Below, piece after piece: positions 26,058-37,334 of a stretch of DNA of 64,000 bases. Both the position numbers and the translations under genes were made by a program. How positions within the stretch are numbered: the first letter of the stretch is position 1; every line of letters starts with the position of its first letter. The notes beneath the pieces were generated by a model that was not told the DNA's origin, made no database searches, and saw only the letters and a list, made by a program, of their open reading frames with translations. Source of the stretch: Branchiostoma floridae (taxonomy: Eukaryota; Chordata; Leptocardii; Amphioxiformes; Branchiostomatidae); contig NC_049987.1 of NCBI RefSeq assembly GCF_000003815.2, positions 24,478,668 to 24,542,667 on the forward strand, written 5' to 3'.

Positions 26058-29000
26058 GGGTTTTGGAGGAGTTATGCTGCTCAAAGACAACAGAGACGTC
26101 CGTCATACCAAAAGGCGGTAAAGTGGAGATTCCCGGTTTTGTCAAGCTCGCTGTGCCACCTGGCGCCCTTCAAAGAGACACGACGGTTACCGTCTCCATA
26201 GTAGACATTCCCGGTATCTTGAGGGGTCCTGAAGGCGTCAGTTGGACCTCCGGCTACCCCTGGTCCCTGGGTAAGAAGGCCTGTCCACGTGAGCTACTGG
26301 ATCATGTGCTGTTCTCCCCAGCAGTCGGCGTCAACCTACATGGTGCGAAACTGAGTCGACCGATTGAGCTAGAGACTTGGCGGCCGCCTGGTTCTGAAGG
26401 AATGGAGTGTGTCGTGCTGAAGTATCATGCTGGCGAAGGCTGGAAAGATATCACAGCTTCAACCAAACTACAGAGATATCCGAATTCGGACAAAGTATCC
26501 ATTTCTCTGCATACCTTTTGTCCGGTGACTCCGTTTTGGATCACCCCTGCTGCCACTGGGTCGTCCCTGAGGTCCCGGGATCCTAAAAGCACAGTGACAA
26601 ACACAGTAATCCATGCACTGTCGTCAAATACTCTGGAATGTTGCTTTGCTGCTTATATCAAGCCCCTTTCTACAGCTGGCCGAATGCGATTCCACGTCGT
26701 CTGCAGAGAACGGAGTGTCCAAGCAGAAGAACACCAAGCAGGGTTCAAGTTGTGTGGATCCAATAAAGCCACTCGTCTTCTTTTCCATGGCGATGACATT
26801 GATGTTGCTGTAAGTTTAAATGGATCCCCATACCGGTCAAAGCAGGTGAATGTATGCGCCGGACAGTGCCGCGAACCAAGCGGTCAGCAAATACAAATGA
26901 ACATTGTCAGACCAGAAGGAAGTCTCATCGCAGGCGAAGTGCAAGTCAGGAAAATTCAACAACTACCATGGCCGGTTGTATGTGAACTTGATTTTGATGA
27001 GGTAAAGATTAGCTGCTATTGCGTATCTGACTGTAAATTAATGTTTTTGTCTTTAAACTGTAAACAACATAGCTGTTTTCAGGTACACAAACCCGAAAAT
27101 TCTACTCAGAGTAATGGGCTTTTCAATAAAACTCACGTGTTGTGAATTTCTTTTTCAACGAAAATAATCAGTAAATAGTGACGTGCTGTGTTTTCTGTTT
27201 CAGGAAGGGGATGATTCACCGAGTAAGTATATTTCATCGTACTGCAAATGTAAATCATTATTTCACGACCCCATTCCTTCGCCAAATGATTTTAAAGTGA
27301 TAACTGATGTGTCAATTGTGTTTGTCATTAATAATCCAGATACGGTCCTTATTTGCATAAAAAAGGTAATAAATCACCACCTCCCCAAATAAAAGACGTA
27401 CACAATCTATGTTAAGAAAGAAGGGTTTAATCACATTTTCTGCTGATTTGTGCAAATGAGGTCCTCATTTACATAATAAACCTTCAATGATGTTTACCTC
27501 TACATAACTTCCTAATGCCACAAGTAAGTAATTCCCGCCATTTACCACAATGAGGTTAGAGCATTTCTTATCAATTATGCAAATGATGTCTTCATTTGCA
27601 TAATGCTTATCTATCAATATTCTTCTTTCTCATTTACCAATCCCACATGTTGCAATAGTAGACAGCGGGAGTGTTGTTAATCCTGCTAGCAGACATGTGC
27701 AGGCCGGCGGGCATGTTGTCGAGCCGACTGGAGCAGGTTTGGACAATTTTCTCATTAGATATTCAAATTAGATCCGGATTTCAAAGACCTAATCACATAC
27801 CGAATATCAATACAATGCATCCAGGCGTTCTTGAATTATGCTGGTCTTTTACAACACACACGCACAAAAAACACCACACAAAATATAACCTTCTTGGCGA
27901 AGGCAAAACTTGTTAATGGGGTTATTAAAGCCCTGTATGGTATTCATCTCTTGAAGGAGTCAAAGGCATGATGACAAGTAGTAGAAATAAGCGGAAAAGT
28001 TGTCTCCTACAGTAGAAACATAAATCTATCATATCAGGACAAATACCATAACTTAGCATTCATTGTCAAAAACAGTTAATGTGTTCATTCTAGGTGGCTT
28101 TAATAAAAACGTCGTTGTGCACCAAATATGTGTACATGTTAAATATGACTGATTTTTCATGCTGAATACAACTTTAGATACATGTATATTGTTCATTATC
28201 TATAATTCTCTCATTATATGTCAAATGAAGAAAGAGGTATACATATTTTAATTTCTAAGAAAATGATTTGTTACTTCAGCAAAATCAATATCAACGTCAT
28301 TTAGAAACTGGTGGATAAGACAAAAACAATTCCATAGCGAGCTAAAGCGCTTAATATTCCAATTATTGTGAAAGGCATCCTTACTGTTTCATTGTGATGC
28401 TAACATTACATTTCTCCATACAGGCAAAGATGGAAGTCGGCGCTCACGAATGCAGCCCGGCCACAAACCGTCTTCTCTTATGGTGTCGGCAAAGCAGATG
28501 ACAGTGCACGAACGCCAATCGACAGACCATGGAGTAGGGCGTAGTAGGGCCAGAATGGGCTCGAATGCAAAAGGTGGAAACAACTGTTACATTTCTGTTA
28601 TTTTTTCATTAAAATGTATTATAAGAAATGAATTCTGAAACAATTCTGAAAAGAAGAAAACTTTCTGCGTTAAAGAACAACAGTTTGTTCATAAGTTAAG
28701 ACTTTTTGATTACATAATTTTGCTTACAGCATAAGAAGGTTAGACACCCAGGTAATAAGATACGGCAAATAGCAGTTACTCAAGCAACAGGATATGATTT
28801 TCAAACCGTCAGACGTTTCAGACAACTTCCGTTGTTGCTGGAGAGCAGTTTTTTATCCTCAGTAGGAATTGCTATGCATACGAGATGAAGCCAATTTTGA
28901 TAGTCCAATTGGAAAAAAAAAACGTAAAGACAAGTTAAGACGAAGTTGATACAAATGACTAAACTAGCTCCTTAAGCTTCGTATAAGTTTAGACATCCAG

Positions 29001-29177
29001 GTAATGAGATTCGCCAAATAGCGGTAACTCAAGCAACTGGATATGACCCAGAAAACGCTCAGTCGTTTCATATAACATCCGTTATCATTCGTCAGTGTCA
29101 GCGTCGTATCCAATTGCTTGAGTAATTGCTATTTGGCGAATCTCTCTCTCTCTCTCTTTTTCTCTCTCTCTCTCTCT

Positions 29178-29245
<68 letters not shown>

Positions 29246-30116
29246 AAGAGGGGGGTAATTATGACACATGCCAAGCAGTAGGTCACCCTTGGACTCATAC
29301 AGCTTTGATTCTTTAGCCCCAGTTCCAAAAGTCACCAAATACTTCCACTTCATCAAGGAAAGAGTAGCCGGGGAATGGAAGAACCTGGCTGACACATTAG
29401 GGTTTGAGTGGGAGGACATTGAAAACATTGAGGGGAGAGAGATCGATGCCAAGAGTTGCTGCAGAAGAATGCTGAACGACTGGTATAAGAAGAACGGTAA
29501 CGCCGCCACGATAGAGGTGTTGATGGGCGCCCTAGCTGGACGGAAGCTACAGTTCGTCGTGGATGCTCTACGCGATGCCAAAGAGTTTCCAGGCAAGACT
29601 TCTTCCTGTACTAATGTAACCATGACCTTAAGGAAGTTAACAAATTCCCCCTTAAAAATGGATTGTCTTTGGTCCTCTTTCGTATACCCGATATATTCAC
29701 ATAACTTAGAAGACATGGAAGAAGACATTGCTTACGTTATTCATGCCATGAAAAAGAAAATGAAAACCATCACATAATTTTCTTTTTTTTTCATTATTGT
29801 GTATCTGTTCATTAGAATGAAGACAAAGTAGGCAATCAAAAGCAACCGTCCAAAGAAAAGAAACTTGCATTGTGGGAGTTTTATAGTATACCTTGCATAG
29901 AGGTTTTATGACTCGTTATAAGGATGTGGATACCTATTAAAATAAATATGATGATGTTGTTACTTACTACGTTTAGTATCACTATGTGGTTTAATTAAAC
30001 TATTTTCTTCCGTTTCAGAGCTACAAAACCGTGACCAGCGTCTTCCCGACATCAATACTTCCCCCATGTCACGTAACCTCGTGTACCCTCGCAGACCACG
30101 TGACGGTCACAATTGA
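26058..30116 (+). CDS. ZU5-UPA-death domain protein; 3' part of the gene starting with the TRIM exons
   Basis: Exons by splice consensus and phase: 26058-27001, 27204-27222 (19 nt), 28424-28573, 29317-29592, 30019-30116 with TGA at 30114. Exon 1 here encodes a ZU5 domain (VIPKGGKVEIPG, LAVPPGAL, then LFSPAVGVNL and SRPIELETW) and a UPA-like domain (ALSSNTLECCFAAYIKP through VVCELDFDE). A basic linker follows. The exon at 29317 encodes a death domain (FIKERVAGEWKNLADTLGF, DIENIEG, LNDWYKKNGNAATIEVL). ZU5-UPA-DD is the cytoplasmic order of UNC5, UNC5CL and PIDD, which act in apoptosis or NF-kB signalling. The 19-nt exon is needed to keep frame. The donor at 29592 is GC (CCAG|GCAAGA). There is no in-frame ATG at the start and a phase-1 acceptor at 26057, so an upstream exon is required; 6217-7756 fits. 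The third-exon donor (AAAAG|GTGGAA) is the weakest call. Confidence 0.8.
27400..27912 (-). repeat. inverted copy of the CCTTCGCCAAGAAGG repeat family
   Basis: It shares GTGCAAATGAGGTCCTCATT-type TTTGCATAAT blocks with 20255-20640 and ends at TATAACCTTCTTGGCGAAGG, the inverse of the boundary at 19656. It lies in the intron after the 19-nt exon. Confidence 0.6.
28735..29140. mobile_element. M4-family MITE copies
   Basis: TTAGACACCCAGGTAATAAGAT at 28740 (first 20 bases matter), CAAATAGCAGTTACTCAAGC, and again at 28990, with the inverse CAATTGCTTGAGTAATTGC at about 29111. The same family occurs at 22735, 22890, 62190 and 62430-62795. Confidence 0.65.
29140..29241. repeat. (TC)n and (TA)n microsatellites
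   Basis: A compound run of CT/TC repeats followed by about 16 TA repeats sits just upstream of the death-domain exon and may form part of its polypyrimidine region. Confidence 0.95.
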
Positions 30117-30387
30117 CAAAGAATGGCGGATGCTCAAGCTCCCGTCTTTTGTCGTGAGCAAACACATGATGTTGACCTTCATATAGTCTAGCCTCACAAA
30201 CTCTATTTGGTTATCCTTACTAAAACACATATTGTGACCAGCCCTTCCAGCTCTATCCTGCCACTTGCTACATAACGTAATCGAACACCACAAGGTGTCT
30301 GCTATTTACTTTACCAGTAATCATGGTGACAGCCGTCTGGTCCAGGTAATTTACAATGACATTAAAAAACTACACAGTAGCAGGGAT

Positions 30388-30602
30388 TAATGTCCCTGTA
30401 GCTCAACTGGTAGCAGCCTCACAGTTGAGCTCCAGGTTTCAATTAGTTCTTAACTGGGAGTCCCACCGAGGTTCGATTCTGGGAAGAGCATCTCGGTTGG
30501 GGCTGCACCTGTCTTTTGGAAGGGACATTATTTGGGGTCCAATGTTTGAGGGGATGCTTCGAGTTTGTGAAATAGGAAGGGCAAACACCTTCTCCCCGTA
30601 AA
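30388..30602 (+). repeat. tRNA-derived SINE (family S1)
   Basis: An A-box-like TGTAGCTCAACTGGTAGCAG and a B-box GGTTCGATTCT lie about 60 bp apart, followed by a body (TGGGGCTGCACCTGTCTTTT) shared with copies at 36345-36660, 57455-57765, 58225-58480, 58640-58810 and, inverted, 63610-63985. The body rules out a functional tRNA gene. Confidence 0.8.
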
Positions 30603-31701
30603 AATATAGTGCAAGCATTTCTTAATAAGATATCGCTATTGCTTTGACTAGAGCAGGTTTATAATGTTGTAGTTATATTTCAGCCATACCATAAGTATGG
30701 TGAAATATATTGAAAGTTTATTGCAAGCTCATGCTCATGGGGCTAATTGCAGGTGAACAAAATCAAATACATGAAGTGATTGAGAACACGTAAATGATCT
30801 AAATTCTAACATATGAAGACTAACTGATTGTAATGTACATACAGAATATAATGACCACTGTTGAATGCATTTTCTTTTACCATTTCAATGATCATGCGAA
30901 ATACATTCAAATGAAACAAGAGATTCTATGAATTGACAAGCATTTCAATGCCCAGAATCGTCAATTTTAACATTAGATTTTTTTCTATCACCCTGCTGTG
31001 TTATAATTGTATTAGGATGTTGATGTTTCTGTATGCAGATCGATGCGTCTTTGCCTTCGTTTTCAATATTAATAGTTCAGACCTTCACGAGGGCATAAAT
31101 GTATGGAAATGAACAAAAAATAACATTCATTTGAATCATTGAACGTAATAAGTGTAAATATAGAATAGAATTAATTGTCATGGATGTAGATTTTAATTGA
31201 TATTAGACCTGTGTAAATGTTTTATTGTAGTTTACATTTTGCATTTCTAACTTTGTAGTATCCCAGTCCAATCAAAAGGAGTAACGTTCGACGTTCAAAC
31301 GTTTTATCTCTACTTTTTGTGCGCCTAGCCAGAGTAGGCGTCTTATCAGAGAAAACGTCAGACGGGTAAATATACAGAAGGCGCTTTGATTGGCGTTGTT
31401 TACCCAGAGAGCAAAAGTCAACTACGGCACGTGTTGTTTTTGTTAGGTCGCCATTACCAAGCCACAATGTACTGACTTCTCTCATCTCCTTAGCATTACG
31501 CGGGACCTTATGGCTTATGAATAAAGGAGTTGTCTAAATTTATCATTTGTATGTGATATTTGAAAAAGGCTATTTGTTACATAACAATATGATTAACTTG
31601 ATATATCAAAAACTGTACTATGAGTCACTGAAATGCATGTGACCATATGCTAGTAAACCAATTACTATAGTACCTTAGGAAGAGTAGGGAGTACTTTCTT
31701 C
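30603..31701. other. no gene recognised
   Basis: AT-rich DNA. The 31250-31500 stretch is less AT-rich and could be an eroded element; no second copy was seen. Confidence 0.35.
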
Positions 31702-31901
31702 TTTAACTTATATAACAAGATAAATGTATGAACCCTACTTGTCGCTGGACAGTGATATATGGCATGCTCTACAATGCTGTGCGTGATGTGCATCTATTTG
31801 CAGTACTTTGTAGTAGGCGAACAAAAATCAAACGATGACACTTATTAAAACATCACAATACAAACATCTAATAGTTCTCATCGATGTAGAATCAGTTTAC
31901 G

Positions 31902-31962
31902 GTTACAATAGTTTGACGAATTTCTTAGTGATGAGACTATGGAGCTTCTTGTCGGTGCCATA
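31902..31962 (-). repeat. 61-bp tandem duplicate of the BHMT coding end
   Basis: 31902-31962 and 31963-32023 are adjacent copies (GTTACAATAGTTTGACGAAT against GTTACAATAGTTTAACGACT). The inner copy holds the real stop codon; the outer lies in the 3' UTR. Confidence 0.85.
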
Positions 31963-31963
31963 G

Positions 31964-34900
31964 TTACAATAGTTTAACGACTTTCTCAGTGTTGAGACTA
32001 TGGAGCTTCTTGTCGGTACCATAGGCGAAGTGCTGGCTCATGTCGGGGGAGTACTTGCTGGCGGGCGGTGTGCGGCCCAGGGACTCGGCCAGGGTCCGGG
32101 TGAAGTGCGAGGCGTTCCCGCAGCACAGCCCAACGTACTGCAGCCCCAGCTGCCGGCACCGCTGCCCGAACTCTGCGATCATGCTGCGGCTGCACAGGAA
32201 CGCGTCAAGGTCCGTGGGAAAAGCGCGCTCTCCTAGAAAAAAGGGCAATCAAGAAATGAAGCCTCAATACCCACCTGTGTCTGTCCCTGGAGCTATTGAA
32301 ACAAAGATGAGCGCCAATGCTATATGTCGTAAGGAAAACATAAGTTTCACCTATCATATCTAATCACAACGAACAGCTCATGACCCAAATTAAAGAGCAG
32401 TTGCTTGATATGATTTTGAAAACGGTCAGTTGTTTCAGTCAGTAACCTTAATAGACGTAACAGCTCATGGGTCTAAGAATGTTCTTTCTATGAGGAACTA
32501 CAATCGTGTGTTGTTAAGGATACACACCTTTATGGTTGACCAGAGACTGCATGGTCGGCCTCAGCTCGTCACAACGGAACGGCACGGGCAGGGCGGCAAC
32601 AGGAACCTACAATCACGCACAGGACTGCTATTTATCGGTATATCCAACGATACAGCGACATTAAAAGGCAAATAATCGGGCTAGATAATGGTTATCTCTG
32701 CGATTGCTATATGCCACTTTACTACCGGCAGCATGGTAAAAGTGATTTTCAAAAGATTATCAAAGAGCCATTACGAAGATGTAACCATATACTTATAAAC
32801 CTAAACTCTCATGAAAGATATACTTTTCTACCTGTAATATAAATTGTTATTTTGTTAAAAAATAAGTAAAATTCTATAGTCACTTTTTGCAGTTGTCTAA
32901 GTAACTTGAATCTTCCGTATTCTACACATTGAATTTTATTTGACCTTGATCTTGTCCTTTATCCTCTCCACCAGCGGCAGCATAGTGAAGGGCCCCCGCC
33001 CGCAGTTCAGCCCCACCACGGCGGCTCCGGCCTCCTCCAGGGCCCGCATGGAGTCCAGCAGGGAGAGCCCGTCCACACTCCGGTCCGCGTCTTTGTGGAA
33101 CGTCATGCACACAACCGCCGGGAGACCTGGTCAAGCAACGAAACATCATCTTCATCATCACATCATCATCAACATCAGCATCGCAACATCACATATTCAT
33201 CTTCATCATCACAACATCGTCATCAATATCAGCAAGCGTTAGTCCACACTCCGGTCCGCGTCTTTGTGTAACGTCATGCACACAACCGCCGGGAGACCTG
33301 GTCAAACAACGGCGCGGTTAACAGACACACAGCATTAGTTGATGCACTGTGCAAGTTACAACTAAATTTGGCAAATTTGTCTCAGTTTCAAAACGTATCA
33401 GAAGTACAACATATCATAATATATAGCTAACAAAGGTGAAGACATGAAAAACGCTTTTTATGGTAGAGTATAGAACCAAACGTTTGACGACAACGCAAGC
33501 ACGACGTTGCCAATATAGAAACTCACCTTTGCTGTACTTGTTGATGCACTCCAGCGCCAGCTTGGCCTCAGCCACCATCCCGTACGTCTCTGCCACGATG
33601 AAGTCCGCCCCCTCCTCCACTGCCCACTCGATCTGTTCCTGCAATGGAGAATCGTGTCTTAGTCACTTAGTCGCATTTCAGCTTTTAAAGATTGGAGTGC
33701 CGAAGATGTTGAATCATAAGGAGACATCTCCGACTCTCCTATTCACAACCGAATTGAAACTTCCAAAGTCGGTAAAGTCTTTGAAATCTAGTACTTTTAG
33801 ACTATCTCTTTGGCAATTCTCTACTACTTTTCTTCAGCCCGTAGAAGAGTCTGGTGAAGGCTAACTTTGTTCCGTGAGTCCCAACGATATCTTTCTATCG
33901 CAACGGGTCAAATGTGCCGGGTAGCCAATATCAGCCCCCGTCTCTGTTAAGGGATGGTCGGTGGGCTCAATTGTAGGTTACTGCATCATTGTTTATCTTA
34001 CCTTGAATATAGTGATACACTCCTCGTGTGTGGAGGGCACGTTGGGGTCGAACACGGTGGTGTTGCAGATGTTTCCCGCCATGAGGGTGCCGGTCTCGTC
34101 CGCCACCTCCCGGGCCAGCCTCAGGGCGGTCCGGTTCATGGGCTCCAGGTCAGCCTCGCGCCCGATAACCCGCAGCTTCTCACGGTGCCCGTAGTACTGG
34201 GTGGGAGATATATGTATATGTTAGTGTTACTGATGTTTCCCGCCATGAGGGTGCCGGTCTCGTCCGCCACCTCCCGGGCCAGCCTCAGGGCGGTCCGGTT
34301 CATGGGCTCCAGGTCAGCCTCGCGCCCGATAACACGCAGTTTCTCACGGTGCCCGTAGTACTGGGTGGGGAAAAGGGGATCTTTGTTCAAGAAGATTTGC
34401 ATCGTGCAATGGTTAGTGACCCTGCCTCTATGTGATTCGCTTGTCGAAAGTAGCCAGGGGTAGCCTGGGTACCATCCGGATAGTAGTTCGCTCCTATCTT
34501 CGCTTCCGCTATCATGATACACAGAAACACAGAGAAGCGACTGTATATAGTGTATAATGAATGTCAGAGCTAATAGCGACTGTATATAGTGTATAATGAA
34601 TGTCAGAGCTAATAGCGACTGTATATAGTGTATAATGAATGTCAGAGCTAATAGCGACTGTATATAGTGTATAATGAACGTCGGAGCGAACTACTTTCCG
34701 GCTGGTATCCAGGCTAAGCCAGGGGAGTTTGAACCTGTAAATACTGTACATATCGCTCGTCTTCTCTGTCACAAACAGTGATAAAATAGCTCTTCAGTCA
34801 GTTAATCCGATTGGAGAGGGCTTTTCGTTTTCGATGTTGTATGTTGTTGAGTTTGATCTGAATGAATGTAAAAATAAAGAAACGAAAATGGAAACAAACT

Positions 34901-35842
34901 ACTAGTATCTGTAGACAGTGTCCTAACGGCACGTCTAAATTTTTTGAGTGCTTTTTTCTTAGCCTTAAAGTAAGATAATGCAGTGAAGGTTAAGTTCACC
35001 GTGAATGCCAGCACTACGTCACTTCCGGCGTGTACGAACTCCCGGTACAGCCCCTTCACCAGTTCCGGATGTTCCACCACCACTTCCGGTACGAACGCTC
35101 CGGCCTTCAGGTAGCCGCGTCGCTCGAACTCGAACAGATATCCCTCCGCCACGACAACGGTCTCCCCAGCTTTCAGGCGCTCAAGCAATCCTGTGACATA
35201 ACGTTACATTTGGGAATAAGAAATTAGTGAGTCCGCTAATGCGATTTAGAAGTAATCTTTACCAAACTATATGTTTCATACAAAGAACACTCGTATGTAA
35301 TAATTTAATTTGGCCCGCGCCTGTGGCGTAGCCAAAAATCACTCCAATATTTGTGTTTCTCACAATGCACACTCTATGGGAATACTGCATTTTCCCCACA
35401 GTTACTCTATGCCACTTCAGGCTGCATTCATCAGCTCGTTCGGCACCCATCAATATAAAGTCCTGCCCTTTGGCTTATGCAACGCGTCTTCTTCCTTTGT
35501 GGTGGAAGTAAATGTTCTGTTCTGCCATTTCGAGCCAGGCAACAAAACTATCCACATTGCGAGAGCATGTCAATAATCCGACATAAGGCCGATAGACCTT
35601 TGACCTGTTGAGCAGCCACACATCCCTGTATGTATGTCGTTTGAATGACACTGTACCCGGAGGGCGTTCTATGTTATACCCCGGTGATTAAGTGAAAACA
35701 GCGCAAGCTCTATACTGCGAAAAACAACTGTGGCTTGTCACCAGTTGACACAAGGTTTAGACACTTATAATGAAATTTGTTAAAAGCAAAGTTAAAACAG
35801 TGGCTAAGAAAGAAGCAACGTACCTTTGGGTTTAGGCGGCAT
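31964..35842 (-). CDS. BHMT: betaine-homocysteine S-methyltransferase-like protein, 7 exons, 348 aa
   Basis: Exons in order: 35842-35824, 35190-35000, 34196-34002, 33638-33527, 33126-32945, 32606-32528, 32232-31964. All junctions keep phase and the total is 349 codons including TAA. The first exon encodes only MPPKPK plus one base. BHMT moves a methyl group from betaine to homocysteine, giving dimethylglycine and methionine, in the cytosol. The N-terminal [24 protein letters not shown] and the zinc ligands C214 (GLNCGRG) and C296-C297 (GLCCGN) fit the homocysteine S-methyltransferase fold. It lacks the long C-terminal oligomerisation arm of vertebrate BHMT (406 aa). The donor of exon 5 is GTCAAA, unusual at +3. 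Parts of exons 3, 5 and 7 are duplicated locally; see the separate entries. Confidence 0.9.
33170..33310. repeat. CAT-rich simple repeat plus partial duplicate of BHMT exon 5
   Basis: 33145-33235 is CAT/CATCAT-rich. 33241-33310 repeats 33071-33140 (GTCCACACTCCGGTCCGCGT... CGGGAGACCTGGTCAA) with few differences, so it is a 170-bp offset duplication that includes the exon 5 acceptor. Confidence 0.85.
34232..34370 (-). repeat. partial duplicate of BHMT exon 3 with an intact acceptor
   Basis: 34232-34370 repeats 34068-34206 at an offset of 164 bp, with only a couple of differences (CGATAACACGCAGTTTCT against CGATAACCCGCAGCTTCT). It carries the CCCAG|TAC acceptor but lacks the 3' part of the exon and its donor, and using it would shift frame. 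Confidence 0.9.
34461..34716. mobile_element. MITE family M3 with four 39-bp internal repeats
   Basis: The ends are TAGCCTGGGTACCATCCGGA at 34461 and the inverse of a near match at 34716. Inside, a 39-bp unit starting GCGACTGTATATAGTG is repeated at 34536, 34576, 34615 and 34654. The copies at 19206 and 56391 have two units. Confidence 0.8.
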
Positions 35843-36340
35843 GGTTGGCTGTTTACTGATTCACACCAACTTCTTGTTGGCACTTTTGACCTTTCTTTGT
35901 CCTTGCTTTGAGCGACGGCGCTCAGAGCGGGCAATTTGCAAACGAGGCAGGGAACAAATCTATCGTGTGGTGTTTTATATACGGATGTGAACGTTCAAAT
36001 CAGCGGTAAAGAGTAATACATTCCAACGATTTCTCCGAGGATCATAACAATGTTGGTATCATATGACTCGACTTAAGCTTGATATTATAAGATACACCTG
36101 CTACAGAGCAAGAAAACGCACCTGTTTCTAAAATGGGCTGGGCGGCGATGTTCAGCTAAGGTACAAGGGTCAGGGCGAAAGGTTGGGTTTTCCTCCGGTA
36201 AGTTTGTCTCCAACTAAGGGCACGGACACTCACTCAGACCCCAACCGTCACAACTACAAATTTAACACCTGGTTATGTAAACAAAAACAAAGAAACAAAA
36301 GCACAGATTTAGAGAAAGCCTGGCGAATACTGGATCAATA
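35843..36340. promoter_or_regulatory. BHMT upstream region
   Basis: Non-coding. A TTTTATATACGG motif at 35970-35982 could read as a weak TATA-like box, about 130 bp upstream of the BHMT ATG. Nothing else is recognised. Confidence 0.25.
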
Positions 36341-36344
36341 GGCT

Positions 36345-36660
36345 GTCCGTGTAACTTAACTGCTAGAGCGCCACAGTTGAGCCCCTAGCTCCGATCAAGG
36401 GCGTTATATCACAACGTCCTTGCTCCGATCAGTTGGTAACTGAGAGACTCCGGTTCAAATCCTGGGAAGGTCATCTTGGACGGGGTTGCACCCGTCATTT
36501 GGATAGACGTAAAATGAGGGTTACATGTCGAGGAGGTGTCTGAAGCGCGCTAAAGGGGGAGGGGGGGTTATATCAACCCTTCCCTGTAAAAACATACCCT
36601 GCTACAGAAACAACAGGCAAACTTGCTGCACTATTTGCCACTAGGCACATGCCGAGTCTG
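36345..36660 (+). repeat. SINE family S1 copy
   Basis: It contains GGTTCAAATCCTGGGAAGG, GGGGTTGCACCCGTCATTTG, and the tail ACATACCCTGCTACAG...TGCCACTAGGCAC found in the other S1 copies. Confidence 0.75.
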
Positions 36661-36839
36661 AAGGAATTTAGCAGTACCATGACACTAAATAATTACAGGG
36701 CATCAAAAGGGTCCATATGAACGATTTGAAAGATGCAATGACTTGACAATATCACTTTTGTACGCATTCATTTTTATTCACAATTTAGTATGTACACTTA
36801 ACCATTATTATTATTGGTTTTTGTCGAGTTGGGACTTTT

Positions 36840-37260
36840 ATTTACACACTGTTATGGTTGTTTACAATAACAGAGCTGTTGCACAGTTTTCTAAAACACA
36901 GAGTTTTTTTTTCTCTATTAAACCCTGTGATACAATGGGATTTACTGGGTTAAGCCCATAGCTTTCTTTGACTTTGAAATAAGAGAGCTGTGACCCATTG
37001 TTGTAAACCACAGTTTTTTTTCTAACCATATAACACAATAGAATCGACTCAGGACATTTAAAGATATTTTGAACTGTTTGAAACAATAAAAACTGTTGTA
37101 CATTTTTGTAAACCTCATGTTTTTTTTCTATGTAATGCATTAGAGGCTATTGAGCTATGACTTTTATTTTATACTATCTACATGTTGTTATATCTCTTTA
37201 AAATAATAGAGCTGACATACATTTTTTGTAATTCACGAGGTTTTTCCTTTGCTTTACTAC
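36840..37260. repeat. degenerate tandem repeat, unit about 110 bp
   Basis: The pattern AATAnnAGAGCTG...TTTTGTAAACnnCA...GTTTTTTTTCT recurs about four times between 36860 and 37250. It lies downstream of the LAMP stop codon and may include its 3' UTR. Confidence 0.5.
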
Positions 37261-37334
37261 CCACCTAGATACTTCACTGAGAGACTTAACCCTCCCTTCC
37301 TCTGAAATTAAGATTCACGAAAGGAATCCAAAGA

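Noticed and set aside
29129-29728. 199-aa minus-strand ORF
   Set aside because: Antisense of the death-domain exon extended through (GA)n and (TA)n repeats.
30388-30500. tRNA gene from A-box and B-box
   Set aside because: The boxes belong to a SINE: the body continues with the same SINE sequence as five other copies and no cloverleaf is formed.
34536-34690. Regular 39-bp repeats resembling a CRISPR array
   Set aside because: No unique spacers; the repeats are head-to-tail within a MITE in an animal genome.
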